Of a stretch of 64,000 nt of DNA, positions 37,423 through 47,115 are shown piece after piece. A program made the translations under genes and the position numbers. How positions within the stretch are numbered: the first letter of the stretch is position 1; each line of letters begins with the position of its first letter. Source of the DNA: Lysinibacillus cavernae (GTDB lineage: Bacteria > Bacillota > Bacilli > Bacillales_A > Planococcaceae); the NCBI RefSeq assembly GCF_009724685.1, contig NZ_WMEF01000009.1, forward strand, positions 145,121 through 209,120. Reading direction: 5' to 3'. The notes beneath the pieces were generated by a model that worked only from the letters and a program-made list of their open reading frames with translations, had not been told where the DNA came from and ran no database searches.

Positions 37423-37710
37423 TTAAGCTTCTTCGCGAACTGCAATGTGGCGAATGATGTCTTCGCTGATGTTAGCAAGACGTGTATACTCGTTGATTGC
37501 TTCTGAAGTAGCGCTTACTTTCACGATTTGGTAGTAACCTTCGCGGAAGTCTTTAATCTCATAAGCTAAGCGGCGTTTGCCCCACTCTTTTGATTCGATG
37601 ACTTCTGCACCGTTAGAAGTTAAGATTTCGTTGAAACGTTCAACTAAAGCTTTCTTCGCTTCGTCTTCAATGTTCGGACGTACAATGTACATTAATTCGT
37701 ATTTTCTCAT
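37423..37710 (-). CDS. rpsF: 30S ribosomal protein S6
   Basis: 95 residues from the ATG at 37710, with AAGGAGGTG upstream; the longer in-frame extension lacks a ribosome site. [12 protein letters not shown] start and [19 protein letters not shown] core are typical. Partner of S18. A small hairpin with GCTC...GAGC arms lies in the leader; I cannot show that it is the S6:S18 regulatory element. Confidence 0.97.
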   Translation of the reverse strand: MRKYELMYIVRPNIEDEAKKALVERFNEILTSNGAEVIESKEWGKRRLAYEIKDFREGYYQIVKVSATSEAINEYTRLANISEDIIRHIAVREEA

Positions 37711-37793
37711 CTGTTTACACCTCCTTATGGACTTAGGCTCTCCTAATATAAGGGAGCAAGGAGCAAGCAATAAATTATTACTCACATCAATGA

Positions 37794-37822
37794 ATTGTAA
37801 CATATAGGTACATGTCTTTCAA
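37794..37822 (-). promoter_or_regulatory. Promoter of rpsF-ssb-rpsR
   Basis: On the minus strand: -35 TTGAAA, 17-base spacer, -10 TACAAT. Confidence 0.75.
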
Positions 37823-37890
37823 GTCGCAAACTAATTATTCCTTTTATATAATGAAAGTATAGTTCATTCATCTATGAAAGGAGCGCTTTT

Positions 37891-38463
37891 ATGTTACCAA
37901 ATAAAGAGACTATCGTTATTGAATTAGATTTAAAAAAATTAATGATCGACAATATTGTGATCACCAGCGGTCTTGTCATATTATTTACAGCAATTCAATA
38001 TATTTGCTTTAAAGATTTTCATTTTTCATTTTGGCATATGGCTGTTGGCATAGTACTATTTGTGATTCTGTATATTATTTTTATTATCCTACATGAAGCT
38101 TTTCATTTAATTGGTTTTATGATTTTTGGCAAAGTACCCTTTAATGCTTTAAAATATGGTATGAATTTAGAGCTAGGTATTGCTTATGCGACTACTGAAC
38201 AACCCCTCTACAACCATGCTATGAAAAAGGCACTATTACTACCATTCTGGACAACTGGTGTGCTCCCAACCATTATTGGGTTTTATCTTAACAGCACCGT
38301 TTTGATTCTGATTGGGGCTTTTTTGATTGCAGGTGCAGTAGGTGATTTTGCCATGTATAAAGAATTACGGAAATATCCCAAAAATGCTTTAGTACAGGAT
38401 GATCCTAAACTGCCAAAACTTTATGTGTATACTTCCCAGGAAAAGGATGGCCCACTAAAGTAA
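37891..38463 (+). CDS. DUF3267 putative membrane zinc metallopeptidase
   Basis: 190 residues with four or five membrane helices. HEAFH (about 69-73, in IILHEAFHLIGF) is the HExxH zinc motif of the DUF3267 family. No substrate is known. AAAGGAGCG precedes the ATG by 6 bases. It lies, with the convergent acyl-CoA dehydrogenase-like gene, as an insertion between rpsF and ychF, which are adjacent in B. subtilis. Confidence 0.85.
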   Translation: MLPNKETIVIELDLKKLMIDNIVITSGLVILFTAIQYICFKDFHFSFWHMAVGIVLFVILYIIFIILHEAFHLIGFMIFGKVPFNALKYGMNLELGIAYATTEQPLYNHAMKKALLLPFWTTGVLPTIIGFYLNSTVLILIGAFLIAGAVGDFAMYKELRKYPKNALVQDDPKLPKLYVYTSQEKDGPLK

Positions 38464-38481
38464 GACTACATATATGCATGT

Positions 38482-38518
38482 AGAAACTGTAGCGTAAAAA
38501 CGAATAGCTACAGTTTCT
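38482..38518. terminator. Hairpin between convergent DUF3267 and acyl-CoA dehydrogenase-like genes
   Basis: A 12-bp perfect stem (AGAAACTGTAGC/GCTACAGTTTCT) with a 13-base loop. It probably ends both transcripts. Confidence 0.75.
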
Positions 38519-38527
38519 ATTTATACT

Positions 38528-39568
38528 TTAGGGAGTTAAAAACCCATGCTGTGCTGCTGTATATAAATTTCTCCAAATACGATTAATCGTGGATGTTTCT
38601 GTAATAGCATCCATGCCAAGGCTTCTGATTAGTTTATTTACTATGTCTAGGCAAGCAGCGGCTATTTCCTTACTCATTTGTGTAAATTGTAATAATTCAT
38701 CTTCTATTAATTGATTACCTTGCTGGTGTTTTTTCCAATATTCGGACAGTGTTGTATAGAATTGTTCTTCAAATTGTTTAAAACGCTTCTGCTGTTGCAT
38801 CAATAAAAACTGTAATGCACCAATGCGTTCAGCCTTGCTTACATCGTGATTTCGTTGCCTCATTAAAGCAAATGCTTCTTCTAAAAAGCTTTCTGTTATT
38901 CCAAGACAAACACTTAAAAAAGAAGCCTCCGCAAAAGTGGCAAATGGAAAGCTATGTACTGAATTTCCGTAGTCATTTCTTATCGTACCTAATTGAAAAG
39001 TATCTTCCTGAGGCACCCAAACATTGTTCACACGGATAGTGTGACTTGCCGTTGCTTTTAGACCCATTGCACACCAATCATGCAAAATCTCAACATCTTG
39101 AGGATTCACTGAGCAACTAACAATATTTTCGGTTTTAACACCATATTCTTCTATATAGCTATTCATTGTAAATGTTGTCGCATAGTTGGAACCACTACAA
39201 TACTTCCATTGTCCCGTTACATAATAACCGCCATCTGTTTTTACAGCTACCCCCGTTGGATATCCACTACCTGCGATGACCGCTTCTTTAGGCGTAAAGA
39301 TTTTTTCACAAATTTCTTTGCTGAATGTAGGAATAAATGCATTTCCTCCTGTACCAATTGTAATAAGCCAGCCGAAATTGCCATCTAGTGCAGACATTTG
39401 CTGAAATACTTTTATACCTTCTACTAAATCTAAATCCTTACCACCTAATTCTTTTGCAGTGAACAGCTTGAACAATTGTTGATCATAGATAAAATCTAAA
39501 ACATCTTGTGGTAGCTTTCCCAGTTGCTCAAACTCCAAACCACGTTCCTTTATTTGCATAGCATTCAT
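38528..39568 (-). CDS. Acyl-CoA dehydrogenase-like flavoprotein
   Basis: 346 residues from the ATG at 39568 (GGAGG 11 bases upstream). Domains follow the family: N-terminal helices, the middle beta domain (about 110-215, with SGYPTGVAVKTDGGYYVTGQW) and a C-terminal four-helix domain. It is shorter than classic acyl-CoA dehydrogenases and resembles flavin-dependent oxidases/monooxygenases of the HpaB/DszC sort. The catalytic base is not obvious, so the reaction is unknown. It is isolated from fatty-acid genes. Confidence 0.82.
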   Translation of the reverse strand: MNAMQIKERGLEFEQLGKLPQDVLDFIYDQQLFKLFTAKELGGKDLDLVEGIKVFQQMSALDGNFGWLITIGTGGNAFIPTFSKEICEKIFTPKEAVIAGSGYPTGVAVKTDGGYYVTGQWKYCSGSNYATTFTMNSYIEEYGVKTENIVSCSVNPQDVEILHDWCAMGLKATASHTIRVNNVWVPQEDTFQLGTIRNDYGNSVHSFPFATFAEASFLSVCLGITESFLEEAFALMRQRNHDVSKAERIGALQFLLMQQQKRFKQFEEQFYTTLSEYWKKHQQGNQLIEDELLQFTQMSKEIAAACLDIVNKLIRSLGMDAITETSTINRIWRNLYTAAQHGFLTP

Positions 39569-39615
39569 TTCGTTAACAACCTCCATACACTAAAGATTCT
39601 GATAACTATACAATC

Positions 39616-39645
39616 GAAAAAGGGCAACCATTTTAGATTGCCCTT
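39616..39645 (-). terminator. Terminator after ychF
   Basis: AAGGGCAA/TTGCCCTT stem with a 10-base loop; TTTTT follows on the minus strand. Confidence 0.85.
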
Positions 39646-39653
39646 GTCAGTTT

Positions 39654-40754
39654 TTATACATTAAAACGGAATAACATAATATCGCCATCTTGTACTTCAT
39701 ACTCTTTACCCTCAAGACGTACTTTACCAGCTTCCTTAGCTGCTGCTTGAGAACCTGCCTCTAGTAAATCATCGTAAGCAACTGTTTCTGCTCGGATAAA
39801 GCCACGTTCAAAGTCTGTATGAATGATACCTGCACATTGTGGTGCCTTCATACCTTTGCGGAACGTCCATGCACGTACCTCTTGTACACCTGCAGTGAAG
39901 TACGTAGCTAATCCTAATAAATCATAAGAAGTACGGATTAATTGATCTAAGCCTGATTCTTTTATTCCTAGTTCTTCTAAGAACATAGCTTTTTCTTCAT
40001 CATCAAGCTCAGAAATTTCTTCTTCAATTTTTGCACAAATTGTAATCACTTGAGCACCTTCTGCTGAAGCATACTCACGTACTTTTTTCACATATTCATT
40101 ATTGTCTGCATCCGCTACTTCATCTTCTGAAACGTTTGCAACATAAAGCATTGGTTTAATTGTTAACAAATGAAGACCTTTAATTACCTTTAGTTCATCA
40201 TCAGAAAGCTCTGCGGCACGTGCAGGTTTACCGTTTTCTAATTGTTCTTTAATTTTTAAAAGAACTGGCTCTTCCACCATAGCCTCTTTATCTTTTTGTT
40301 TTGCCATTTTGCTAACACGTTGTAAACGTTTATCTACAGATTCTAAGTCAGCAAGTGCAAGCTCTAGATTAATAACCTCTATATCATCAATTGGGTCTAC
40401 TGAACCAGATACGTGCGTAATGTTTTCGTCTACAAAACAACGTACAACCTGACAAATTGCATCTACTTCACGAATATGAGCAAGGAATTTATTTCCTAAT
40501 CCTTCACCTTTAGAAGCGCCTTTTACAATTCCTGCGATATCTGTGAATTCAAATGCAGTTGGTACAGTTTTTTTCGGTACAACTAATTCTGTTAATTTAT
40601 CTAAACGTGCATCTGGTACTTCAACAATACCAACGTTCGGATCAATCGTTGCGAATGGATAGTTTGCAGCCAATGCGCCCGCTTTTGTAATTGCGTTAAA
40701 TAATGTTGATTTTCCAACGTTAGGTAAACCAACGATTCCAGCTGTTAATGCCAT
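39654..40754 (-). CDS. ychF: Ribosome-binding ATPase YchF
   Basis: 366 residues, exactly the family length, from the ATG at 40754. Obg-type G domain with Walker A GLPNVGKSTLFN, DIAG, and a changed G4 that gives ATP preference in this family; coiled coil and TGS domain (about 280-366). It associates with ribosomes in stress responses. AAAGG lies 12 bases before the start. Confidence 0.97.
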   Translation of the reverse strand: MALTAGIVGLPNVGKSTLFNAITKAGALAANYPFATIDPNVGIVEVPDARLDKLTELVVPKKTVPTAFEFTDIAGIVKGASKGEGLGNKFLAHIREVDAICQVVRCFVDENITHVSGSVDPIDDIEVINLELALADLESVDKRLQRVSKMAKQKDKEAMVEEPVLLKIKEQLENGKPARAAELSDDELKVIKGLHLLTIKPMLYVANVSEDEVADADNNEYVKKVREYASAEGAQVITICAKIEEEISELDDEEKAMFLEELGIKESGLDQLIRTSYDLLGLATYFTAGVQEVRAWTFRKGMKAPQCAGIIHTDFERGFIRAETVAYDDLLEAGSQAAAKEAGKVRLEGKEYEVQDGDIMLFRFNV

Positions 40755-40853
40755 GGATGGACACAACCTTTCTATACTCAGTTCAAATTTTTTCTCTCAT
40801 ATAACCTTATCTATTATATTGATTCACTCATAAAAAGTCTAATATGCCTGATG

Positions 40854-41054
40854 TTAAGCCTCATTAGCCGATATTAAAACCTTTTTCATTTTTTTCTCAA
40901 ATTCACGGCGTGGAATCATTACACTATGCTGACATCCTTCGCATTTGATTCGTACATCTGCTCCCATCCGAATGATTTTCCACTTATTTACACCACATGG
41001 ATGTTGTTTTTTCATTTCAACGATATCATTTAAACCGAATATTTTTGCTTCCAT
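40854..41054 (-). CDS. DUF951 family small protein
   Basis: 66 residues from the ATG at 41054 (GGGGAG upstream). A small beta-rich protein with KKQHPCGVNKWKI and IKCEGCQHSVMI; the Cys residues could form a metal site. Function unknown. It is the usual companion of ychF and the MscS-type gene in Bacillales, and starts one base after the MscS stop. Confidence 0.88.
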   Translation of the reverse strand: MEAKIFGLNDIVEMKKQHPCGVNKWKIIRMGADVRIKCEGCQHSVMIPRREFEKKMKKVLISANEA

Positions 41055-41055
41055 T

Positions 41056-41928
41056 TTATTCACTTCTCCCCTCATCTTTGCTATAGAACATCATTTTTGG
41101 ATAGGCCATTGGTATATTATTTTCTTCAAGGAGTTTCGTAACGTCACGTCGAATGGTACGTGCTACACCATATTGTTGTTGCGGTAATGTTTCAGCAGCA
41201 ATACGTATCGTTACCTCCGTTCCTTTAACATTTTGCACACCTAAAAACACTGGAGCCGCAATTAACTCCTTGTATATTTTTGGTAATGTCTCTAAATATT
41301 TTTTAATAACCGCTTCAGCTTTTTCAAAATCAGCATCAGTAGCAATTTGTAAATCTATAAATATTTTAGAGTTGTTAACTGAATAATTGACAACCTCGCC
41401 GATTGCACCATTAGGAATTATAAACTGCTCACCAGTAACACCATTAATTTTCGTTGTACGTAAACCAATTTCTACAACCGTTCCTTCTGCTGCATTAATT
41501 TTTATATAATCCCCTACACCAAACTGGTCTTCAAAAATAATAAAGAACCCTGTAATAACATCCTTCACTAAACTTTGAGCACCGAAACCTACTGCTAAAC
41601 CAACTATCCCTGCACCGGCTAATAGACCTGCTACCTTTATTTCTAAGGAAGAAAGTATGCCGATGATTGCTGAAAAGTAAACAACATAGGAAATCACGCT
41701 TTGTAATAATCTTGCAATTGTTCGTTGGCGACGCTCTGAGTGGTTTAATGGGGAACGCACTCGTATTAGAAACACTTTTTTAATAAATTTTTTACCTAAT
41801 CTTACAGCTATCCATGATGCTAATAAAATGAGCAAAATCTCTATGGATGCATTAATAACCGTTTCCCAAAGGTCCTCAGATGTGAGTTTATCCCAGTACC
41901 TCTCCATTAATTTTTTATTCTCTTCCAT
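41056..41928 (-). CDS. Small-conductance mechanosensitive channel, MscS family
   Basis: 290 residues from the ATG at 41928; the ATG one codon upstream is equally possible after AAGAGGTGG. Three N-terminal membrane helices, the pore-lining helix with AGAGIVGLAVGFGAQSLVKD, then the MscS beta domain and C-terminal alpha/beta domain. It opens on membrane tension to release osmolytes. It is upstream of DUF951 and ychF. Confidence 0.93.
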   Translation of the reverse strand: MEENKKLMERYWDKLTSEDLWETVINASIEILLILLASWIAVRLGKKFIKKVFLIRVRSPLNHSERRQRTIARLLQSVISYVVYFSAIIGILSSLEIKVAGLLAGAGIVGLAVGFGAQSLVKDVITGFFIIFEDQFGVGDYIKINAAEGTVVEIGLRTTKINGVTGEQFIIPNGAIGEVVNYSVNNSKIFIDLQIATDADFEKAEAVIKKYLETLPKIYKELIAAPVFLGVQNVKGTEVTIRIAAETLPQQQYGVARTIRRDVTKLLEENNIPMAYPKMMFYSKDEGRSE

Positions 41929-42021
41929 CATTACCACCTCTTGAATAACTTGCTAAAAATTTGCGTATACTGCATAAAAATTGAACACTTCTAAAAAAAT
42001 AAAAAGAAAGTGAGTTTTTTT

Positions 42022-42654
42022 ATGAATACTATACCAAATTTGTTACTACCTTATTCCCTTCATCACGAAAGTAAAAATGCTGTTTGGCAATTAAGTACAT
42101 TATTTTTAGAACATATACCGTTTCATCATGAACGATTAATTTTTTGTTGTATCGGCAGCGACCGCTGTACAGGTGATACACTTGGTCCATTAACGGGTAG
42201 CTTCTTAAAAAAATCTGTTAGCTTCCCCTATGAAATTGTAGGTTCTTTAGAAGATCCTTTACATGCTCTAAACTTAGATTCTACTATGCAACAGCTACAC
42301 AATCATACTACAAAACCATTCATTATTGCGATTGATGCATGTCTCGGCAGTGAACAAAATGTTGGTCATATTTCAGTTCAAAGCGGACCCATCTTCCCTG
42401 GAAAAGCTGTAAAAAAAGAATTACCCCCAATTGGAGACATTTCCGTCAAAGGAATCGTCAATATTGGAGGCTTTATGGAAATGCTTGTTTTACAAAATAC
42501 AAGACTTCATATTTCTTATGCTATGGCTGAAAAGCTTTCAAGAGCTTTATTACTGGCTGCCCATCGTTATTCACTGAAAAGTGTAGAAGATAGCAACCAT
42601 AACGCCAACAACGATGATACCTGGCAGCAAGTTAGCAGCTTTGATCTTAGCTAA
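42022..42654 (+). CDS. yyaC: YyaC family spore protein (DUF1256)
   Basis: 210 residues from the ATG at 42022 (weak ribosome site; a GTG at 42010 is possible). FCCIGSDRCTGDTLGP, IDACLG and the GGFMEML stretch are conserved in the family, which has the fold of the GPR/hydrogenase maturation proteases. It is expressed during sporulation in B. subtilis. The last 20 or so residues (VEDSNHNANNDDTWQQ) look like an extension and overlap the 3' end of the convergent DUF554 gene by 84 bp. Confidence 0.93.
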   Translation: MNTIPNLLLPYSLHHESKNAVWQLSTLFLEHIPFHHERLIFCCIGSDRCTGDTLGPLTGSFLKKSVSFPYEIVGSLEDPLHALNLDSTMQQLHNHTTKPFIIAIDACLGSEQNVGHISVQSGPIFPGKAVKKELPPIGDISVKGIVNIGGFMEMLVLQNTRLHISYAMAEKLSRALLLAAHRYSLKSVEDSNHNANNDDTWQQVSSFDLS

Positions 42655-43293
42655 GCCTGCAATGTTCAATCCTATAGCCATAATCATCACACCACCTACA
42701 GCTGTCATTTCTGTAATGAACATTTGTAGTGCAGCATCAGGAATAAAGGAACTAATAACACCTGCAAAAAGTGCTATTAATCCTTGATAAACAAAGACTG
42801 GTACTGCGGATAGCAGGACACCTATGCCTAATGTGGATGCTAGAATAATGGATGTAAATCCATCTATCAACCCTTTTGTAATCAATACATTATGATCATT
42901 ACGAAGACCACTATCGAGTGCACCAATAACAGCCATTGAACCAACGACAAATATTAATGAAGCATTGACAAAGCCCTCTGCTATACTAATTTGATTTTGA
43001 TCATTCCGTTTTGTACGAAATAATGACTCAACCCATTTCCCAAGGCGATTCATTTGTTTATCTAAATCTAACCACTCACCTATTACAGTACCTACCACTA
43101 AACTTACTACTAGTATAATAAAATTATCACTTTCGAAGCCCATCTTTATACCTAATAATGTGACTGCTAAACCAATTATGGATAGGACAGTAGACTTCAT
43201 AGATTCAGGAATATTTTTAAAAATGCGCCCCACTAATGCACCTGCTACAATTAGCACAGCATTAATCAATGCCCCTAGTAATACCACACTCAA
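42571..43293 (-). CDS. DUF554 family membrane protein
   Basis: 240 residues, seven or so membrane helices, with LGALINAVLIVAGALVG and VVGTVIGEWLDLDKQMNRLG typical of DUF554 (E. coli YqgA, B. subtilis YdfK). A transport role is likely; substrate unknown. It converges on yyaC with coding overlap. A terminator of parAB precedes it. Confidence 0.88.
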   Translation of the reverse strand: MSVVLLGALINAVLIVAGALVGRIFKNIPESMKSTVLSIIGLAVTLLGIKMGFESDNFIILVVSLVVGTVIGEWLDLDKQMNRLGKWVESLFRTKRNDQNQISIAEGFVNASLIFVVGSMAVIGALDSGLRNDHNVLITKGLIDGFTSIILASTLGIGVLLSAVPVFVYQGLIALFAGVISSFIPDAALQMFITEMTAVGGVMIMAIGLNIAGLAKIKAANLLPGIIVVGVMVAIFYTFQ

Positions 43294-43318
43294 GCCTTCC
43301 TTCTCTCTAAAAAATAGA

Positions 43319-43341
43319 GAGCGCCTGTTTGCTTGGCGCTC
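43319..43341 (-). terminator. Terminator of parA-parB
   Basis: GAGCGCC/GGCGCTC stem, 9-base loop, then TCTATTTTTT on the minus strand. Confidence 0.88.
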
Positions 43342-43365
43342 TGATTAAATTATCAAACTATTGGT

Positions 43366-44214
43366 TTATTCTTCCTGTAAATTTAATATTTCTAAAATAC
43401 GTTCTAAATCATCTTCAGAATAAAATTCAATTTCAATTTTTCCTTTATTGTTTGTTTTCTTTATTTGAACATTTGTTCCAAAGTAATCACGTAATTGGGA
43501 TTCTTTAGCTGATACAAATATATCTTTTTTCTTTGGTGGGATTGTTTCACGTGAAACTTCTTCATTTAAACTTTGTACTAACATTTCAACCTGACGAACA
43601 TTTAAACCTAGATTAATTACCTTATTGGCCACTTCTGATATTTTTCTTTTATTTTTCAAGCCGAGTAATGCTCGTCCCTGCCCCATCGATAATGTGCCGT
43701 CATTCATAAATTTACGTACATCTTCTGGTAACGCAAGTAGTCGAACATGATTGGCGATATGTGGTCTACTTTTCCCTAACCGTTTAGATAGCTCTTCTTG
43801 AGTTAAATGTAAGTTTTCCATTAAACTGTGATAGGCTTCTGCTTCTTCAATAACTGTTAAATCCTCACGTTGGAGGTTTTCTAATATTGCTAGCTCCATC
43901 ATTTGTGCATCTGATAGCTCTTTAATGATGACAGGAATAACCTCTAGTTCTGCTAATAGGCACGCCCTATAACGACGTTCCCCAGCAACAATTTCAAATT
44001 TGCGTCCTTTTTTACGCACAGCGATTGGCTGTAAAATACCATGTTCTTTTATAGAATCTGATAATTCTTGTAAACTTTCTTCATCAAAAATTTTACGAGG
44101 CTGAAATGGGTTCGCAACAATTAAATCTAATCGAATTTCTTCTACTTGCCCACTTTGTTCTAAAGACTCTCCTGGGAATAGTGCACCAATGCCCTTTCCT
44201 AAACCTTTAGCCAT
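43366..44214 (-). CDS. parB: Chromosome partition protein ParB (Spo0J)
   Basis: 282 residues. N-terminal MAKGLGKGIGALFPG (ParA-stimulating), the CTPase motif GERRYRA (about 78-84), a helix-turn-helix around LSKRLGKSRPHIANH, and a C-terminal dimer domain. It loads on parS as a CTP-gated clamp and recruits condensin. It overlaps parA by 8 bases. A parS site lies inside the gene. Confidence 0.97.
   Translation of the reverse strand: MAKGLGKGIGALFPGESLEQSGQVEEIRLDLIVANPFQPRKIFDEESLQELSDSIKEHGILQPIAVRKKGRKFEIVAGERRYRACLLAELEVIPVIIKELSDAQMMELAILENLQREDLTVIEEAEAYHSLMENLHLTQEELSKRLGKSRPHIANHVRLLALPEDVRKFMNDGTLSMGQGRALLGLKNKRKISEVANKVINLGLNVRQVEMLVQSLNEEVSRETIPPKKKDIFVSAKESQLRDYFGTNVQIKKTNNKGKIEIEFYSEDDLERILEILNLQEE
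43543..43558. promoter_or_regulatory. parS site inside parB
   Basis: TGTTTCACGTGAAACT, 15 of 16 to the Bacillus parS consensus TGTTTCACGTGAAACA. B. subtilis also has a parS within spo0J. Confidence 0.92.
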
Positions 44215-44968
44215 TTTTAATCACTTCCCTCGCCATCTCCAAATAAACTTCTGCACCTCTAGATTTTGCGTCATAAGTGATGATTGGTTGACCATGACTT
44301 GGTGCCTCACTTAATCGTACATTACGAGGAATTATCGTTTTATATACTTTATCTTGGAAATATTTTTTTACTTCATCAATAACCTGCAAACCTAAGTTTG
44401 TTCGAGCATCAAGCATTGTTAATAGAACGCCATCAATGTATAGCTGCTGATTTAAATGCTTTTGAACAAGGCGAACAGTAGATAACAATTGACTTAATCC
44501 TTCCAACGCATAATATTCACATTGTACAGGGATAATTAGCGCATCTGAAGCTGTTAAAGCATTGATTGTTAAAAGCCCTAAAGATGGTGGACAGTCAATA
44601 ATTATATAATCAAAATCTTCTTTCACATTTTGGAGTGCATGTTTTAAACGCACTTCTCTTGAAATAGTCGAAACCAATTCAATTTCAGCACCTGCAAGTG
44701 AGATGGTTGCTGGCACAATTGATAAATTTTCTACGTTTGTTTTTTGAATGACATTTTCAACATCTTCATCATCAATGAGCACATCATAAATACAACTTTG
44801 TATTTCTCCTTTATTAACCCCGAGTCCACTTGTCGTATTTCCCTGCGGATCAGTATCAATTAATAGCACTTTCTTACCTAAATATGCTAGGCAAGCGCTT
44901 AAATTGACCGAAGTTGTTGTTTTTCCTACGCCACCCTTTTGATTGGCGATTGCTATAATTCTACCCAT
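44207..44968 (-). CDS. parA: Chromosome partition ATPase ParA (Soj)
   Basis: 253 residues. Deviant Walker A NQKGGVGKTTTSVN, Walker A' DYIIIDCPPSLG, and the Soj C-terminus. It works with ParB in origin segregation and controls DnaA in B. subtilis. GCAGGTG precedes the ATG. Confidence 0.97.
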   Translation of the reverse strand: MGRIIAIANQKGGVGKTTTSVNLSACLAYLGKKVLLIDTDPQGNTTSGLGVNKGEIQSCIYDVLIDDEDVENVIQKTNVENLSIVPATISLAGAEIELVSTISREVRLKHALQNVKEDFDYIIIDCPPSLGLLTINALTASDALIIPVQCEYYALEGLSQLLSTVRLVQKHLNQQLYIDGVLLTMLDARTNLGLQVIDEVKKYFQDKVYKTIIPRNVRLSEAPSHGQPIITYDAKSRGAEVYLEMAREVIKNG

Positions 44969-45103
44969 TTAAAAGCACCTGCTTTCATCTATCAAAGTTT
45001 ACTTTGACAAATCATTTGTAAAATCACGATTTAATCCGCTATCTAACTTTCATTCTATCAAAAAAACAGAAGAGAGTTGTATAAAATATTAAGAATATAT
45101 ACA

Positions 45104-45145
45104 AAAAAGGAGACATCTCATTAAACTTTCTGAGATATCTCCTCT
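45104..45145 (-). terminator. Terminator after noc
   Basis: AGGAGACATCTCA/TGAGATATCTCCT (one mismatch), 10-base loop, TTTTT after it on the minus strand. Confidence 0.85.
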
Positions 45146-45191
45146 GTTCAGTGATAAATGAAACAATAAATTACTTTTTTAAAATAATTTA

Positions 45192-46091
45192 TTATACCTT
45201 TTTCTTTTTAGGTATCTTCACTGTAATTTGATAGTATTCTTCTGTATCTTCTTCTTCCGTTTTCACCGTAATACCACTTTTCGTTACCATCGTTAACGAT
45301 TGTTTAATGGTATTCAAGGCGATACGTACATCTTTACTTATGGCCTTACGCTTCGGCTTTGCTTTCTTTGGTACTGTTTCTTCCTGCTCTTCAGTTACCG
45401 GATGTAAAATTGCCTGAATTTGCTCCTCTAACTGACGTACATTCCAATCATTATCAAGCGTTTGTTGTAAAACTTCTAATTGTAATGGTTGATCTTTAAT
45501 TGCAATTAATGCACGTGCATGTCTTTCAGATATTTTACGCTTCAAAATGGCTTGCTGCACTTCATCCGGCAGCCTTAATAAACGTAATTTATTGGCTACA
45601 GTGGATTGTCCTTTTCCAAGTCGTTGGGCCAAAGCTTCCTGTGTTAGCTCATGAAGCTCTAATAATTTTTGATAGGCTACCGCTTCTTCAATTGCAGTTA
45701 ACTCTTCACGCTGTAAGTTCTCTATTAACGCAATAGAAGCTGTCTCCTTATCCGTTAAATTACGTACAATAGCAGGGACTTCTGTCCATTGTAGCTTTTT
45801 CATTGCTCGATAACGACGCTCACCAGCAATGATTTCATATTGATTTTCTGATGTTTTACGTACAACAATTGGCTGAATCACACCATGTGTATGAATGGTT
45901 CTTGATAATTCTTCAATTTTTTCATCATCAAAAATAGTACGTGGCTGAAAACGGTTAGGTACAATTTGATCAATAGGCAACTTTATGACTTCTTCCGCTG
46001 CATGAACCGCCTCTGCTTGTTCTACTTCATTTTTCACAATAGGCTCTGTTTTACTTCCGCCTCCAAAAAAACGTGAAAAAGGACTTTTCAT
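45192..46091 (-). CDS. noc: Nucleoid occlusion protein Noc
   Basis: 299 residues, a ParB paralogue. The N-terminal amphipathic membrane-binding helix ([12 protein letters not shown]) is the Noc hallmark, followed by GERRYRA, a helix-turn-helix around [15 protein letters not shown], and a C-terminal dimer region. It binds NBS sites and keeps FtsZ rings off the nucleoid. It is separated from parAB by a terminator and lies upstream of rsmG in the usual order. Confidence 0.96.
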   Translation of the reverse strand: MKSPFSRFFGGGSKTEPIVKNEVEQAEAVHAAEEVIKLPIDQIVPNRFQPRTIFDDEKIEELSRTIHTHGVIQPIVVRKTSENQYEIIAGERRYRAMKKLQWTEVPAIVRNLTDKETASIALIENLQREELTAIEEAVAYQKLLELHELTQEALAQRLGKGQSTVANKLRLLRLPDEVQQAILKRKISERHARALIAIKDQPLQLEVLQQTLDNDWNVRQLEEQIQAILHPVTEEQEETVPKKAKPKRKAISKDVRIALNTIKQSLTMVTKSGITVKTEEEDTEEYYQITVKIPKKKKV

Positions 46092-46250
46092 CCAAGTGGC
46101 ACCACCTTTAAGTAACTATCTTGCTCTGTGTCATTCTATTATTATTTATTATATTTGCTCAAATGTATATAGTTCATAGATGTCTTTTGCGTGAACCATC
46201 CATATCTAGTATGTATGCTCAAAATAGAAAAAATATTTTCTACTTTGAGA

Positions 46251-46266
46251 AGTTTCACATGAAACA
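46251..46266. promoter_or_regulatory. parS-like site between noc and rsmG
   Basis: AGTTTCACATGAAACA, 14 of 16 to the parS consensus; the centre is CACATG instead of CACGTG. Confidence 0.6.
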
Positions 46267-46270
46267 CTAA

Positions 46271-46987
46271 TTACTGAATTGGTGTTTTATTTGGTACACC
46301 TGGCTTACGCGGGTATTTTTTCGGTGTTCCTTTTATTTTATCAAATATATATAAAATGCGGTCACTTTCTTCAACAGGTAGCTTGAAAGAAAATTCTTCT
46401 CTCAGTTTAACACCCAATGTTGTTAAAGCTTTTTCAGCATCCTTTAATTCTTCTGCTCCTGCTGCAGCTTTTAGTGCAACAAAATATCCATCTTGTTTTG
46501 CTAAAGGGACGCATAGCTCTGATAAAACCGATAAACGGGCTACAGCACGTGCTGTTACTACATCAAATTGCTCTCGATATTTTACATTTCGACCAAATTC
46601 TTCTGCACGAGCATGCACAAAATGCATATTCTCTAATTGTAACTCATCACTTAAATGATTTAAAAATGTAATTCTTTTATTTAAGGAGTCTACAATTGTG
46701 ACTTGTAAATGTGGGAAACAGATTTTAATAGGGATACTTGGGAAACCCGCCCCTGCTCCTACATCACAAACAGTTATTACTTTTGAGAAATCAAAATAGA
46801 ATGAAGCGCTGATCGAGTCAAAGAAATGCTTTAAATAAACGCCTTCTAAATCTGTAATAGCGGTTAAATTCATCTTTTCATTCCACTCGACAAGTAATTC
46901 AAAGTATTTTTTAAATTGAGTGATTTGCTTGTCGGAAAGTTCAATGCCTTTTTCTTTCAGTGCCTCAATAAATTGTTGTTCGTTCAT
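46271..46987 (-). CDS. rsmG: 16S rRNA (guanine527-N7)-methyltransferase RsmG
   Basis: 238 residues. SAM-binding [15 protein letters not shown] and [12 protein letters not shown] motifs. It methylates G527 of 16S rRNA; loss gives low-level streptomycin resistance in relatives. AAGGAG precedes the ATG. A terminator-like hairpin separates it from mnmG. Confidence 0.97.
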   Translation of the reverse strand: MNEQQFIEALKEKGIELSDKQITQFKKYFELLVEWNEKMNLTAITDLEGVYLKHFFDSISASFYFDFSKVITVCDVGAGAGFPSIPIKICFPHLQVTIVDSLNKRITFLNHLSDELQLENMHFVHARAEEFGRNVKYREQFDVVTARAVARLSVLSELCVPLAKQDGYFVALKAAAGAEELKDAEKALTTLGVKLREEFSFKLPVEESDRILYIFDKIKGTPKKYPRKPGVPNKTPIQ

Positions 46988-47064
46988 GTAAAGTCTCCTT
47001 TATCGATCTAGCTATACTAGCATTCAGCTACTTTAAAACAATCGTATAGCTTTAAAAATAGGAA

Positions 47065-47087
47065 GCGGGCACAAATGGTATGCCCGC
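47065..47087 (-). terminator. Terminator-like hairpin after mnmG
   Basis: GCGGGCA/TGCCCGC with a 9-base loop, followed by TTCCTATTTTT on the minus strand. Confidence 0.75.
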
Positions 47088-47115
47088 CCCTTATTCACTT
47101 TACGGTTCTTCATTA

